In this document: piece after piece, positions 26,499 through 35,991 of the stretch | How positions within the stretch are numbered: the first letter of the stretch is position 1 | Layout: each line of letters opens with the position of its first letter | From: Ruegeria sp. A3M17 | GTDB taxonomy: Bacteria > Pseudomonadota > Alphaproteobacteria > Rhodobacterales > Rhodobacteraceae | Direction of reading: 5' to 3' | Assembly (NCBI RefSeq): GCF_003318255.1 | Contig: NZ_QOCF01000006.1 | Coordinates: 62,001 to 126,000, forward strand | Length of the DNA stretch: 64,000 nucleotides | The notes under the pieces: generated by a model | What the model was told of the DNA's origin: nothing | Databases searched by the model: none | What the model saw: the letters and a program-made list of their open reading frames with translations, nothing else | Made by a program: the position numbers and the translations under genes

Positions 26499-27329
26499 AT
26501 GCAAATTCTAAAACAGCCTTTATTCCATTTCATTTTGATCGGGGTTGCCATTTTCGGTTGGTTTGCATGGGTTTCCCCGCAACAGGACATCGTTGAAGAA
26601 ACCGACACGATCACAGTCGATGGTAACGATGTCGCCCTTCTGAAAACACGTTTCCAAAGCAGCTGGAACCGCCCGCCGACGGAAGACGAGTTAAAGGCCC
26701 TGATTGACGGCGCGATCCGCGAAGAAGTTCTTGTGCGCGAAGCGCGCAAGCTGGGTCTGGATCAGGGTGATCAGGTCATCCGCGCACGTCTAGCGCAGAA
26801 GATGGATTTTCTGACTGACGCAATTGCAGCTTCGATCGAACCCGAGCCCGAAGTGTTGCAGACCTTTCTGAACGAAAACCCGGAACGGTTCACCAAACCG
26901 GCACAGATCGCTTTTGATCAGATCTATCTGGACGAGAACGCCAGTCCGGATGCCATCGAAAGCACGATCGAGGCCGCAAACACTCAGCAGGACTGGAGCA
27001 GCATCGGATCAACAACCTTGCTTCCAAAGTCGTTGCCTCTGACAGTAGTGCGCGTGGTGGACGCAAACTTTGGCACTGGCTTTTCCGCGGCCCTGAGTTC
27101 GTTGGAGCCAGGCAACTGGTCCGGCCCAGTCCGATCCGCATATGGCATCCACGTCGTTCGCGTTATAGACAAACAAGACCCCATATTGCCAAAGCTTGAA
27201 GATATCCGCGATACCGTTTTATTGGAATGGCGACGCGACGCCGGATCGGATCTGGCGCAGGCGCAATATGAAAGTCTGGCGTCGAATTACCGGGTTGAAA
27301 CACCCGACATGGACAAGGCGGTCGAATGA
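26499..27329 (+). CDS. Membrane-anchored parvulin-type peptidyl-prolyl isomerase
   Basis: A 276-residue protein from the ATG at 26499; an in-frame TTG four codons earlier is possible. One N-terminal membrane helix (FHFILIGVAIFGWFAWV) is followed by a periplasmic SurA/PpiC-like chaperone region (LIDGAIREEVLVREARKLGL) and a parvulin-like C-terminal domain with NWSGPVRSAYGIHVVRV. The central parvulin core is short and partly degenerate, so chaperone function may outweigh isomerase activity. It overlaps the HupE-like gene by 4 bases and probably helps fold or deliver the neighbouring secreted or membrane product. Confidence 0.8.
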   Translation: MQILKQPLFHFILIGVAIFGWFAWVSPQQDIVEETDTITVDGNDVALLKTRFQSSWNRPPTEDELKALIDGAIREEVLVREARKLGLDQGDQVIRARLAQKMDFLTDAIAASIEPEPEVLQTFLNENPERFTKPAQIAFDQIYLDENASPDAIESTIEAANTQQDWSSIGSTTLLPKSLPLTVVRVVDANFGTGFSAALSSLEPGNWSGPVRSAYGIHVVRVIDKQDPILPKLEDIRDTVLLEWRRDAGSDLAQAQYESLASNYRVETPDMDKAVE

Positions 27330-28327
27330 AGCGGCTCTTTTGCCTGTTAGTCTCGGGCTGGCTGATGTTCGCCGCACAAGCGGGACATGCGCATGCGCTT
27401 GACCCCGGTTATTTGGACCTGCGGCAATTGGCGAGCAACACCTGGCAAGTTCTGTGGCGCAAACCCGATGTGAATGGCCGCCCCATGGATATTGATGCCG
27501 TTTTGCCCGCTCAATGTGCCCAACGCCGAGGCGTAGAACCACAGTCAGATGGCACCGCGTGGATTGCGACCTGGGTGGTCGAATGCGAGGACGATATCGC
27601 CGGTCACACGATCGCCATTGAGGGGCTAGAGCAACAACGCAACGACGTTCTACTGCGCATCCAACCCATTTCGTCGGAACCATCCACCTTGCGGTTCACA
27701 CCCGAGACGCCTGCCTTGATCATTCCAGAACAGCCAACGACGTGGTCGGTTCTGACCAGCTACTTCCGACTTGGTTTCGAACATATTCTGGAAGGTTGGG
27801 ATCACCTTCTATTTGTCTTTGCCCTGTTTGTGCTAGTGCGAAACCCGTGGCGGTTGGTCGGAGCAGTGACAGCCTTTACTGTCGCGCATTCCATTACGCT
27901 GGCGCTTGCCACGCTTGGTGTACTGAATGTGCCCGGCCCACCGGTCGAAGCAGTGATCGCCTTGTCGATCGTGTTCCTGGCACTGGAAATCCTTAACCGA
28001 AAAGATGGTGAGCTGCGCCTGTCGGAACAATATCCCTGGATCGTCTGCTTTTGCTTCGGGCTGTTGCACGGGCTGGGATTTGCAGGTGCATTGGCTGACA
28101 TCGGAGTACCGACCGAGGATATCATCGCCGCACTGTTGGCTTTCAACATCGGTGTCGAGGCTGGTCAGCTTCTGTTCATCGCCGCCCTGTCGGCCCTGAT
28201 CCTGTTGTGGCGTCTTGCCCTGCCCACTGTTTCGCAAAAGGCCGGTGCAGTCGCCGTACCCGTCACCGGATATGCCATCGGCTGCGTGTCGATGTACTGG
28301 TTGGTTGAGCGTGTCAGCGGGTTTTGA
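27326..28327 (+). CDS. HupE/UreJ-like membrane protein
   Basis: A 333-residue protein: signal peptide (MKRLFCLLVSGWLMFAAQAG), a periplasmic beta-rich domain of about 120 residues, then about six membrane helices of the HupE/UreJ type. The motif LGFEHILEGWDHLLFVFAL is the family's hallmark with His and Asp that could bind a metal; FTVAHSITLAL and LLHGLGFAGAL are further His motifs. Classical HupE and UreJ carry nickel. No hydrogenase or urease genes are nearby, so nickel transport is not supported by context and another metal is possible. Confidence 0.85.
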   Translation: MKRLFCLLVSGWLMFAAQAGHAHALDPGYLDLRQLASNTWQVLWRKPDVNGRPMDIDAVLPAQCAQRRGVEPQSDGTAWIATWVVECEDDIAGHTIAIEGLEQQRNDVLLRIQPISSEPSTLRFTPETPALIIPEQPTTWSVLTSYFRLGFEHILEGWDHLLFVFALFVLVRNPWRLVGAVTAFTVAHSITLALATLGVLNVPGPPVEAVIALSIVFLALEILNRKDGELRLSEQYPWIVCFCFGLLHGLGFAGALADIGVPTEDIIAALLAFNIGVEAGQLLFIAALSALILLWRLALPTVSQKAGAVAVPVTGYAIGCVSMYWLVERVSGF

Positions 28328-28339
28328 TCGGAGTGACCG

Positions 28340-31300
28340 CTACTTCGCGGCCTCTTGCTGCTGCAATAAACGCGCTTGAACCCGGTCCGTTTCCACCTGA
28401 GCCCAGCCTTCGTTGGTTAGTTTCTGGTGCTGGCGCGCCTCGATCAATACCTGCTGGGCACCCTCGGGATCACCGGCTTTCAAAATCAACTCAGCGATTA
28501 AAGTCAAAAGGAACGGTTTGTAGTTCCCCGCACCGCTGTCCCACCAGGCTTCGGCTGCCTGACGCACCCCACCGATGTGGTTAAAGGTCGGCGCATCATA
28601 AGCAGTCGCCCAGCTGCGCCACAGATTGGCGGTAACAGTCATGAAGGTAAACGAGTGCTTCTCGGACACTTCTTCAAGCTGTTGAGCGGCCTTCAAAACA
28701 TGATCCGGCTCACGACGCAAAGTATGCAACATGCAAAGATAGGTCAGCGCCTGGGCGATACTGTGGGCGTGTTTTAGGTCCTTGGCGGCATCGACGGCTT
28801 TTCGCTGGATATCAACGGCTCGGTCAGGATCGCCTTTCAACCACAGCGCCATGCTTAAAAAACACGACGTTATGGCTGCATGATCGGAACCGTAGACATA
28901 AGCAAGCCGCCCATGCAGATCGGGTTGATAAAGGTCCAGCGCCAACTGTAGGTGTTCATGCGCCGCGTCCAGATCACCGATATGCAGCAAGACCGCCCCC
29001 ATCGCGCGATGGGCAATCATGACATGATGCGCCTCGTCAGACTGACCTGCCAGATCGAGGATTTGCCGCGCCGCGTCCTTCGCCAAATCATATTCGGCCC
29101 GCACCAAATGGAACGAATAAAGGCCATTGAGAACAGGAAACAGGTTCTCGGTCTCGTCCAGCCGATTGCACAGCTTTCGAATTCGGGCATAGACAGCGCC
29201 CGTTTCGTCGGCGGCAATGCCAGCCGTCGAACGGGTCACGCCTGCGCGAAGCACTTGAATCTCGACCTCTTTACGGTCGCGTTCAACGGTGCTTTCCAAT
29301 TCGTGCAACTGCTGTATCGCATGTCCCAGCTGGGCCACCGCTTCCACATTCGCAGAGCGCTCGGCAGCGCGTTGGCCCGCAAGGTGCCACTGTTCGATGG
29401 CCTCGCGGGGCATTTTCGCCATGGTGTAGTGGTGCGCCAGAACTTCGGGGCCTGCATCTGCGTGACTATGCGTTCCGTGATGCAAGGCCTCTGCTACGCG
29501 CGCGTGCAACCCGCGGCGTTCGCTTTTCAGGAGGCTGTTATAGGCCGTGTCACGAATAAGAGCGTGACGGTAGGCAAATGTCTCTTCTGCCTTTTTCTGC
29601 GTCACAGTGACAATGCCCGCGTCGACCAGCAGATCCAGACCCGCGCGCAACGCCTTATCCCCAAACCCGGACACGCCGGAGATCAATTGATAGGTGAAAT
29701 GCGGGCCGATCACAGAACCGATTTGTGCGACTTCCTTGGCCGAACTCAAACGATCCAATCGCGCCATCAACGCATCCTGCAACGTACTGGGGACCAAAGG
29801 CGCAGGACCGGGCGCGCCGTCCAACCCAAGTGCACCTGCCCGATCGGCCAATTGACCGGATTCCAGCAAATCCTTTGTCACCTCTTCAACATAGAGGGGA
29901 ATACCGTTCGTCCGCCCCGCGATCACGCCGAACATTTCGGGCGAGATCGGCTTACCCCTTGCCACCTGATGAACAATCTCGCGGACCTGCGCGAAATCCA
30001 ACTGCCGGAGTGGGACATGAGTGACGTTGGGTTTGGCGGTCCAATTCGGATCAAAGCCGCTGCGGTATGTCATGACGATCAGAACCGGTACGTCCTGAAT
30101 TCTGTCCACGATCCGGTCAAGCAAAGTTTTCGTCGTCGGATCAATCCAATGCGCGTCTTCAATGAGGCACAGGATGGGCTTTCGCCCGGCCCGTGCAATA
30201 AGCTGACCGGCCAACATGTCCAGGGTCTGATCCATGACTTGCTGTGGCGTCAGATCAAGCGAACCAAGCTGGTCTTCGAATGGAACAGACAAAAGCGCCG
30301 CTGCCAGCTTCAAGTTGTGGTCAGGCGGGTCTTCCAGATGTTTGGCAATTTTCCTGAGCCGGACACTCCCTGTATCATCAGCACGCAGGTCCGCAGCGTT
30401 TTCAATCTGACGGATTACAGGGTAGAGCGCACTGGTCTCATGATACGGTGAACACTGAAACCGCACTTGCAACGCTTCTGCATTGGCAACACCCAACCGC
30501 AGCTCTTCGATCAAGCGGGATTTGCCGATACCAGCTTCGCCGGATACCAATGCGACCTGCCCCTGGCCTGCCCGGGCCAGCGCCAATTTGCGGCGCAGAA
30601 TGTCAAACTCCGGGTCGCGACCAATCAACGGGCTCAACGCGGTACTGTCAGCCGTCATGAACCGGCTGATCGTCTCTCGTGTTCCGGTGACCTGCCAGGC
30701 CTCAACCTCTTTCGCGAAGCCTTTGAGTTTGAACGCTCCACGCAAAACATACTCGAACACGACGCCTGCCAGTTGGTGCGTGGTCGGAGCGACGATCAGA
30801 GTGCCCGGATCGGCCATAGCCTGAAGGCGCGCTGCCAGGTTTGGCGTTTCGCCCATGGCGGTGCCGTCTTCGAACATGTTCTCACCGCGCAGGTCACCGA
30901 CGACGACCAACCCCGTCGCGATCCCTATCCGCACTTCAAGCTGTGCGTGGGTCCGAACTTCCGGCATTTCCTGAATGATCCTCAACCCCGCACGTATCGC
31001 GCGTTCGGGGTCATCCTCATGCGCATGCGGAAAGCCGAAAAAGACCATGATGCCATCGCCGTAATAACTTGCGATATGACCATCGTACGCAGCCACAGCC
31101 GCCGCACAGGTTTCCTTGAAAAGGCGCAGAACCTCGGCCAGATCCTCGGGGTCCAAGCGCTGCGCGATCTCGGTGGACCCGACGAGGTCGATGAACATGA
31201 CAGTCAACTGCCGCCGTTCGGCAACGATTGTCGGGCTGAGGGTCGAATGTAGTGATGGAACGCCAGCCCCGGATTGTTCGCGCAAGGCTTTTGCAAACCG

Positions 31301-31447
31301 TCGCCGTGGCCCAAGCGGCAGTCCAATTGCGACAAGATCGTCTTCTGTCAGCTCAGGCAGATCACCCACCACTATTTCATGGCGGGCGAAGGCCTTGGCG
31401 TATTTTGACAGGCCGTTTTTTTCCAGCCATATCTCGATTTCAGTCAT
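28340..31447 (-). CDS. SAM - adenylate/guanylate cyclase - AAA ATPase - TPR signalling protein
   Basis: A 1035-residue soluble multidomain protein. Residues 1-60 look like a SAM domain (IWLEKNGLSKYAKAF, LTEDDLVAIGLPLGPRRR). A class III cyclase domain spans 75-245, with the metal Asp pair D87 (FIDLVGST) and D131 (YYGDGIMVFFG). An AAA-type ATPase follows, with P-loop GEAGIGKS at 303-310 and Walker B LCLIEDAHW. The C-terminal 400 residues are helical TPR-like repeats. Both cyclase metal Asp residues are present, so it may be active; the nucleotide product cannot be predicted. It stands alone, convergent with the HupE-like gene. Similar large cyclases occur widely and have no defined signal. Confidence 0.9.
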   Translation of the reverse strand: MTEIEIWLEKNGLSKYAKAFARHEIVVGDLPELTEDDLVAIGLPLGPRRRFAKALREQSGAGVPSLHSTLSPTIVAERRQLTVMFIDLVGSTEIAQRLDPEDLAEVLRLFKETCAAAVAAYDGHIASYYGDGIMVFFGFPHAHEDDPERAIRAGLRIIQEMPEVRTHAQLEVRIGIATGLVVVGDLRGENMFEDGTAMGETPNLAARLQAMADPGTLIVAPTTHQLAGVVFEYVLRGAFKLKGFAKEVEAWQVTGTRETISRFMTADSTALSPLIGRDPEFDILRRKLALARAGQGQVALVSGEAGIGKSRLIEELRLGVANAEALQVRFQCSPYHETSALYPVIRQIENAADLRADDTGSVRLRKIAKHLEDPPDHNLKLAAALLSVPFEDQLGSLDLTPQQVMDQTLDMLAGQLIARAGRKPILCLIEDAHWIDPTTKTLLDRIVDRIQDVPVLIVMTYRSGFDPNWTAKPNVTHVPLRQLDFAQVREIVHQVARGKPISPEMFGVIAGRTNGIPLYVEEVTKDLLESGQLADRAGALGLDGAPGPAPLVPSTLQDALMARLDRLSSAKEVAQIGSVIGPHFTYQLISGVSGFGDKALRAGLDLLVDAGIVTVTQKKAEETFAYRHALIRDTAYNSLLKSERRGLHARVAEALHHGTHSHADAGPEVLAHHYTMAKMPREAIEQWHLAGQRAAERSANVEAVAQLGHAIQQLHELESTVERDRKEVEIQVLRAGVTRSTAGIAADETGAVYARIRKLCNRLDETENLFPVLNGLYSFHLVRAEYDLAKDAARQILDLAGQSDEAHHVMIAHRAMGAVLLHIGDLDAAHEHLQLALDLYQPDLHGRLAYVYGSDHAAITSCFLSMALWLKGDPDRAVDIQRKAVDAAKDLKHAHSIAQALTYLCMLHTLRREPDHVLKAAQQLEEVSEKHSFTFMTVTANLWRSWATAYDAPTFNHIGGVRQAAEAWWDSGAGNYKPFLLTLIAELILKAGDPEGAQQVLIEARQHQKLTNEGWAQVETDRVQARLLQQQEAAK

Positions 31448-31739
31448 GCAATCGTTTCATTTGCCTCAAGCCAAAACAGGGATAATTCAAGCGAACCTTC
31501 CCTGATCGCGCCCAGAAAATCGGAATTGCCGGTTCAGTTACCAGCGTGACCGACGGGCTTGTCACCATCAAGGACGACCCCAAGGCTTTGGTCAAGTGAA
31601 ACGAAAAAGGCGGGTCCTCAGTCGAAATTGGGCAGAACGAACGCCACGGAATGGTGGCGCCCAAAGACGATACGCACTTAACTCGGACGAAATCCGGAGA
31701 CAAACGGGAGGGGGCCGGTACGACCGGTTCGAAAATCGA

Positions 31740-33077
31740 TTGATCATCAAAGCGCTGAAAATCATCGCAGGCACGCTTATTCTGGGTGTCGTCGCAATTG
31801 TGGGCTATCTGCTAATCGCCCCACCTGACCTTTTGAAGGTTGGGACGAACTATTCAGCAAAGATCGTCTGCTCCAATGTCTTCATTGCCGGGCGCGACCC
31901 GGAAGAGGTTCTGACCGTCGATGTTCAGGCCCCGGGGCATCCATTGCTCAAGCAGGTATCGATCGACGTGGACGCCGAAGCCCAAACCGTGACCGCGCGG
32001 ATATTCTGGTTTTTTGCCCCCGCGACCTCGCAATATCGCGAGGGGCTTGGTTGCACCAATGTCCATGACGCGACGCTCAGCGACGCGACACTGACCGCGA
32101 TTGAGCCCTTGTCCAATGGAATCTGGCCCACCGGCAACGAAGTTCAACTGTCGCAAGACCCCGAAATCGCGCGTATCCTGGCGGATAGCACCCTTCTGGG
32201 CGAAGGATACCGCGCCGTGGTTGTCGTGCGGGGTGGGCGTATCGTTGGCGAGACCTATGCGGAGGAGTTTGACGAAATCACGCCCTTGCTTGGGTGGTCG
32301 ATGACCAAGACGGTTACTGCGGGCCTGATCGGTACCCTGATCGAATCTGGCCAGATGTCGCTGGATAACACGCTGACCGACAGCTATCCGGACTGGGCAC
32401 AGGACGGGCGCAAAAGCATCACCCTTAAGGACATGCTGGCTATGTCCAGTGGCCTGCAGTGGAATGAGGAATATGGCGACGTCTCGGACGTGACCAAGAT
32501 GCTGTATCTTAATGATGACATGGCAGGTTTTGTCTCGGGCCGCCCGGCGGAAAATGAGATTGGGGCGGACTTCAACTACTCTTCGGGGACGACCACAGCC
32601 CTGTCGCGCGTTTGGCAGAACAAGCTGACCGATGGCGGCCTGACCTATCCGCAAAAGGCTTTGTTCGAACCATTGGGCATGACATCCGTCGTGCTCGAGA
32701 CCGATGCGGCAGACACATTTGTCGGGTCCAGCTATATGTATGCAACTGCGCGTGACTGGGCGCGTTTTGGACAACTGCTATTGCAGAAAGGCGAATGGAA
32801 TGAACAACAAATCCTGCCCAAGGGCTTTTCGGAGTGGATGTTTGAACCGGTTGCCGCATCTGACGGGATGTATGCCAAAGGCCATCTGTGGCTGGATTCT
32901 CCGGGTGGGTTACCACCCTATGAAGATGCCGTCTGGCTTCAGGGGCATGACGGGCAGTTTATCGGTGTATTCCCATCGCAGGACATGGTCGTTGTGCGGC
33001 TGGGTCTGACACCCTCCCGGCACGGATATTCCTCGTTGCCGCTGGCCGAGGCGCTCATCTCTGCCTTGCACGATTGA
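31740..33077 (+). CDS. Membrane-anchored serine hydrolase (beta-lactamase/DD-peptidase fold)
   Basis: About 445 residues from a TTG at 31740. The frame is open back to a GTG at 31596, but those 48 residues are Arg/Asn-rich and lack the look of a real N-terminus; the start is uncertain. One membrane helix (IIAGTLILGVVAIVGYLLI) precedes the hydrolase. The catalytic SxxK is GWSMTKT and the YxN-like element is FNYSSGT, with Ser in the third position as in some esterase members. The C-terminal HDGQF replaces KTG, again as in class C-like esterases. Substrate unknown; it likely acts in the periplasm. Confidence 0.78.
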   Translation: MIIKALKIIAGTLILGVVAIVGYLLIAPPDLLKVGTNYSAKIVCSNVFIAGRDPEEVLTVDVQAPGHPLLKQVSIDVDAEAQTVTARIFWFFAPATSQYREGLGCTNVHDATLSDATLTAIEPLSNGIWPTGNEVQLSQDPEIARILADSTLLGEGYRAVVVVRGGRIVGETYAEEFDEITPLLGWSMTKTVTAGLIGTLIESGQMSLDNTLTDSYPDWAQDGRKSITLKDMLAMSSGLQWNEEYGDVSDVTKMLYLNDDMAGFVSGRPAENEIGADFNYSSGTTTALSRVWQNKLTDGGLTYPQKALFEPLGMTSVVLETDAADTFVGSSYMYATARDWARFGQLLLQKGEWNEQQILPKGFSEWMFEPVAASDGMYAKGHLWLDSPGGLPPYEDAVWLQGHDGQFIGVFPSQDMVVVRLGLTPSRHGYSSLPLAEALISALHD

Positions 33078-33108
33078 TAAGAACGGCCCGCTGGTCGAGT
33101 CCTTTTCG

Positions 33109-33891
33109 CTATTCCAGAATTTGCGTTGCAATACCGGTGTTTGTCAGCTCATCCTCTACCAAGGCATAGATCTGATCCGGCGGCGTGTTCAGAGAATACA
33201 ACATCAATGCAGGATCGACACCCATGTCGATCAGATGCTGCATCGTCTCGCCCTGCCCCTTTTGGATGCTTTCAACGGCAAAGACCACGGGGATCAGGCG
33301 CGGTTGGTCATAGTAATGCTGATGAAGTCCGACAATACCTTGCAGTGACACGATACGCGCGACCCCACCGGCCAGTATATACGGACAGGCGGACATGCAG
33401 ACCGCGCCGGGCAGTACGGCCGATGACAACCCGGCCTCGCGCATCTGCACGCCGATCAATAACGCTTCGGACACTTGGCCGCCCGGGCTGTGCAGCGCGA
33501 CCATGTCGGGTTGTTCCTGCATCTCGGACAAATAGGTATCGAACCGCTCAGCATCGCCCGCCTCGATCTGACCACTCACCAGAAGTACCCGCCCCAGATC
33601 ACCGGCTTGTTTTTCAGTGAATTCCAACCGCGAGGGAAAGTTCTGAGGCACCGGAACATCCAGCGGACGGACCTGCGGCAACAGCGACGGATCAGTGCGA
33701 TCGGTGCGATACTCGCGCCGCTGATCCCCAGGTGAGATGGGGCCGGTCGGCAGTTCAACCCTTGGCGTGAACGGGTTGGAGACAACGTCGGTCACATCCG
33801 ACATGATCAGAATACCTGCGATCACCAGTTGGAACATCAGCACGTATCGCAGCCCCCTGCGCACATCAATTCGCGACAGGAAGCCTATCAT
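33109..33891 (-). CDS. ClpP-like periplasmic protease/hydrolase (COG3904 type)
   Basis: A 260-residue protein with one N-terminal membrane helix (LMFQLVIAGILIM) and a periplasmic domain of the ClpP/crotonase fold. LHSPGGQVSEALLIG supplies the oxyanion-hole Gly-Gly, VCMSACPYILAGG contains the likely nucleophile S167, and VGLHQHYYD provides candidate His H190 or H192. Cys residues flank the Ser. Family COG3904 is described only as predicted periplasmic. It overlaps by 4 bases the coiled-coil membrane-protein gene upstream, so the two are cotranscribed and may work together. Confidence 0.75.
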   Translation of the reverse strand: MIGFLSRIDVRRGLRYVLMFQLVIAGILIMSDVTDVVSNPFTPRVELPTGPISPGDQRREYRTDRTDPSLLPQVRPLDVPVPQNFPSRLEFTEKQAGDLGRVLLVSGQIEAGDAERFDTYLSEMQEQPDMVALHSPGGQVSEALLIGVQMREAGLSSAVLPGAVCMSACPYILAGGVARIVSLQGIVGLHQHYYDQPRLIPVVFAVESIQKGQGETMQHLIDMGVDPALMLYSLNTPPDQIYALVEDELTNTGIATQILE

Positions 33892-35168
33892 GTTTCATCT
33901 TTTTTCGGCGTGGCGCGATCCAGAATTGCGGCATCTGCGACGCCCATCGTCGCCTCGACATCTTTCATCGCATTCATGGCCGCGCGAAGGTCAGACAGCG
34001 TTAACGTGTCCTCAATGCTCATGCCGTCCTTACCGCTTCGAATGGCGGCCTGGGTGATCGCCAACACGAACACAAGAACGGCGGGCAGCAGGTCGATTGC
34101 GATGGCTCCGGCCCAGGACGGCACAAAATTGTGGGCATACTTGATCACCGCATCGGCGCTGGAAATAGGGTTATAGGCCGTCTCAATTGGCGGCTCGATC
34201 TCCAGAACCTCTTCAGCGGCGGTCCGAAGGGTTTTGCCACGCTGATCAAGTGCGTTCAGGACCGAGTTGATGGTCGATGACTGGGCATCGCGCACCTCGG
34301 AACTGCGCCCATCAAGTTCGGGCAGCACGACCGACGACGGCAAATCCCCGGCAGCGCGCGCAACAAGCGGTGCCACATTGTACTGGTTCAGACGCGAAAT
34401 CACCCCGGCCAGCTTGACGCTTTCTTCGGAAAACTGCACTGACCGGCGATCAACAGGCCCCGGAGCAACAGTAAGCTCACGCATCCGGGCGAGGATTTTG
34501 TTGCCCTGCTGGAACGCATCTTCGATCAGCGGCTGTTGATTGGCGATCTGCTCTTCAAGATTGCGCAGCTCTTCGGCCTTTTGGGTCAGCACGCGAAACA
34601 CTGCCCCACGGCCCGCCGTGCCCGAAAGATCACCGGATTGCTCTAGCTCGGCCAGTTCTTCGAAGCTTTGGCGCGCGCGTTCGACCTCGCGCCCCAGTGC
34701 CTGACCGCTGAGTGCAATGTCATGCGCCTGCTCAAGCGCAGCCTGGTAGTCACGCACCGTGTTTTCCAAATGCTGTTCGACCGCAGCCGCGCCAGCCAGT
34801 GCAGCGGCGTTCAGCCAGCTGGACATGGCGATGATTGCAACGGATCCAACGATCGTCGAAATCGTCAGGCCAATGAATCCGCTGGCTGTGCGCATCGACG
34901 GCAGTAAGCGCAGCATATAGCTCCAGAACACAAAGATGCCGACTGACACCGCGATCGAATAGGCGACCGCTGCGAAGAAGGTCACCGCGCCATTGTCTTC
35001 CAGCAATGACGAAACCCCAAGGTAAGTGTAAATTCCCGAAGCGATCGCCAAAACACCCAAAGCGGCGGGCGTGAACGTGTCCAACCAGGCCAGATGCGCC
35101 TCAAGCTCTTTGGCCGTCCGAAGCCCCCTCGCCTCCTCCGCGGTCAGGCGGTCCCTTTTCTCTGTCAT
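33888..35168 (-). CDS. Coiled-coil membrane protein of unknown function
   Basis: A 426-residue protein from the ATG at 35168 (MTEKRDRLTAEEARGLRTAK); an ATG six codons earlier is possible. About three membrane helices lie between 35 and 125, then a long extracytoplasmic helical region of about 220 residues rich in Glu and Gln, then a fourth helix (AIAIDLLPAVLVFVLAITQA) and a cytoplasmic tail. It overlaps the ClpP-like protease gene by 4 bases. I recognise no named family, though the layout (membrane helices, central coiled coil, membrane helix) is that of a scaffold or sensor. A role as anchor or substrate adaptor for the protease is a guess. Confidence 0.65.
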   Translation of the reverse strand: MTEKRDRLTAEEARGLRTAKELEAHLAWLDTFTPAALGVLAIASGIYTYLGVSSLLEDNGAVTFFAAVAYSIAVSVGIFVFWSYMLRLLPSMRTASGFIGLTISTIVGSVAIIAMSSWLNAAALAGAAAVEQHLENTVRDYQAALEQAHDIALSGQALGREVERARQSFEELAELEQSGDLSGTAGRGAVFRVLTQKAEELRNLEEQIANQQPLIEDAFQQGNKILARMRELTVAPGPVDRRSVQFSEESVKLAGVISRLNQYNVAPLVARAAGDLPSSVVLPELDGRSSEVRDAQSSTINSVLNALDQRGKTLRTAAEEVLEIEPPIETAYNPISSADAVIKYAHNFVPSWAGAIAIDLLPAVLVFVLAITQAAIRSGKDGMSIEDTLTLSDLRAAMNAMKDVEATMGVADAAILDRATPKKDET

Positions 35169-35297
35169 GTCACCCCACGCTCCCAATCGTTAATCTTGGT
35201 TAATCACTAGATAATAACGCACGGGACCATTTGATATGGTCCCATGCGTAACTTCAAGTTGAGCGGGTTGGCGTGAAATTTATTGATCGTCCCGGGA

Positions 35298-35966
35298 TTA
35301 CCCGGAAGGGTCCAAAACACCGGCGAGCCCAGCATAACAGAACTGCAACAAGTTTCGAATTGCGCCCTCGGGGTTGCGTGCCTGGTCAGGGCCGGAAAGT
35401 GCCCCGATCCGCCATTCCGATGTGCACAACGCCAGCATGGACGACACTGAAAAGACCAGCGCCCCGGCAACGTTCGCCGGGTCGGTCTTGGGGTATTTTG
35501 TGCACAGCTTTTGAACGACCAGCGAGGCAACGGGATCAAAATGGGTTTTGGCCAGCGCATGCCAACGCGCATCAGCGGAAACAATCGCCACAATGCGCGC
35601 ATAGGCCAGCCACTTCGGGTCATTGCTGAATGCGCGGGTCAACAGCGGCCTCATGAAGGCTGACATCAGGTCTGCGGCGTCCCAATCGCCGCGCTCCTCC
35701 AATCGGCTGATGGCTTCACGGCGCTCTAGCGATAGCTCGCTGGCGCGGCGTGCCACGATGCGTTCAAAAAGCTCATCCTTTGGACCACCGTGAAAGTTCA
35801 CGTTGGCTTTCTGAACCTGTGCCCGTTCGGCGATGTCGCGAATCGAGGCACCGTCGAATCCCTGCTCGGCAAAGACCAGTTCCGCAGCGTCAAGAATACG
35901 TTCTCGTGCCGCAATGGATCGCTGCGAGGGCGCCCTTTTTCTTTCTTTTACAGCGTGTTGTGCCAT
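35298..35966 (-). CDS. TetR/AcrR family regulator (CerR-like C-terminal domain)
   Basis: A 222-residue regulator. The helix-turn-helix is RILDAAELVFAEQGFDGASI followed by RDIAERAQVQKANVNFHGGPKDELF; the C-terminal domain has the DUF1956 look. It is divergent from the flavin monooxygenase operon, with 68 bases between the coding starts and a perfect palindromic operator (35992-36003) in that gap, so it most likely represses both itself and the operon until a ligand of the pathway binds. The ligand is unknown. Confidence 0.88.
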   Translation of the reverse strand: MAQHAVKERKRAPSQRSIAARERILDAAELVFAEQGFDGASIRDIAERAQVQKANVNFHGGPKDELFERIVARRASELSLERREAISRLEERGDWDAADLMSAFMRPLLTRAFSNDPKWLAYARIVAIVSADARWHALAKTHFDPVASLVVQKLCTKYPKTDPANVAGALVFSVSSMLALCTSEWRIGALSGPDQARNPEGAIRNLLQFCYAGLAGVLDPSG

Positions 35967-35991
35967 TTCAAAAACTAATTTGCCTTATTTC

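Noticed and set aside
27326..28327. Nickel transport role for HupE/UreJ-like protein
   Set aside because: No hydrogenase, urease or nickel regulator is in the window, so this annotation is not supported by context.
28952..30451. 499-codon plus-strand frame opposite the cyclase gene
   Set aside because: Antisense to the AAA/TPR portion of the 1035-residue protein, with no motif.
31854..32774. 306-codon minus-strand frame opposite the serine hydrolase
   Set aside because: Composition of an antisense frame, and the hydrolase has intact SxxK.
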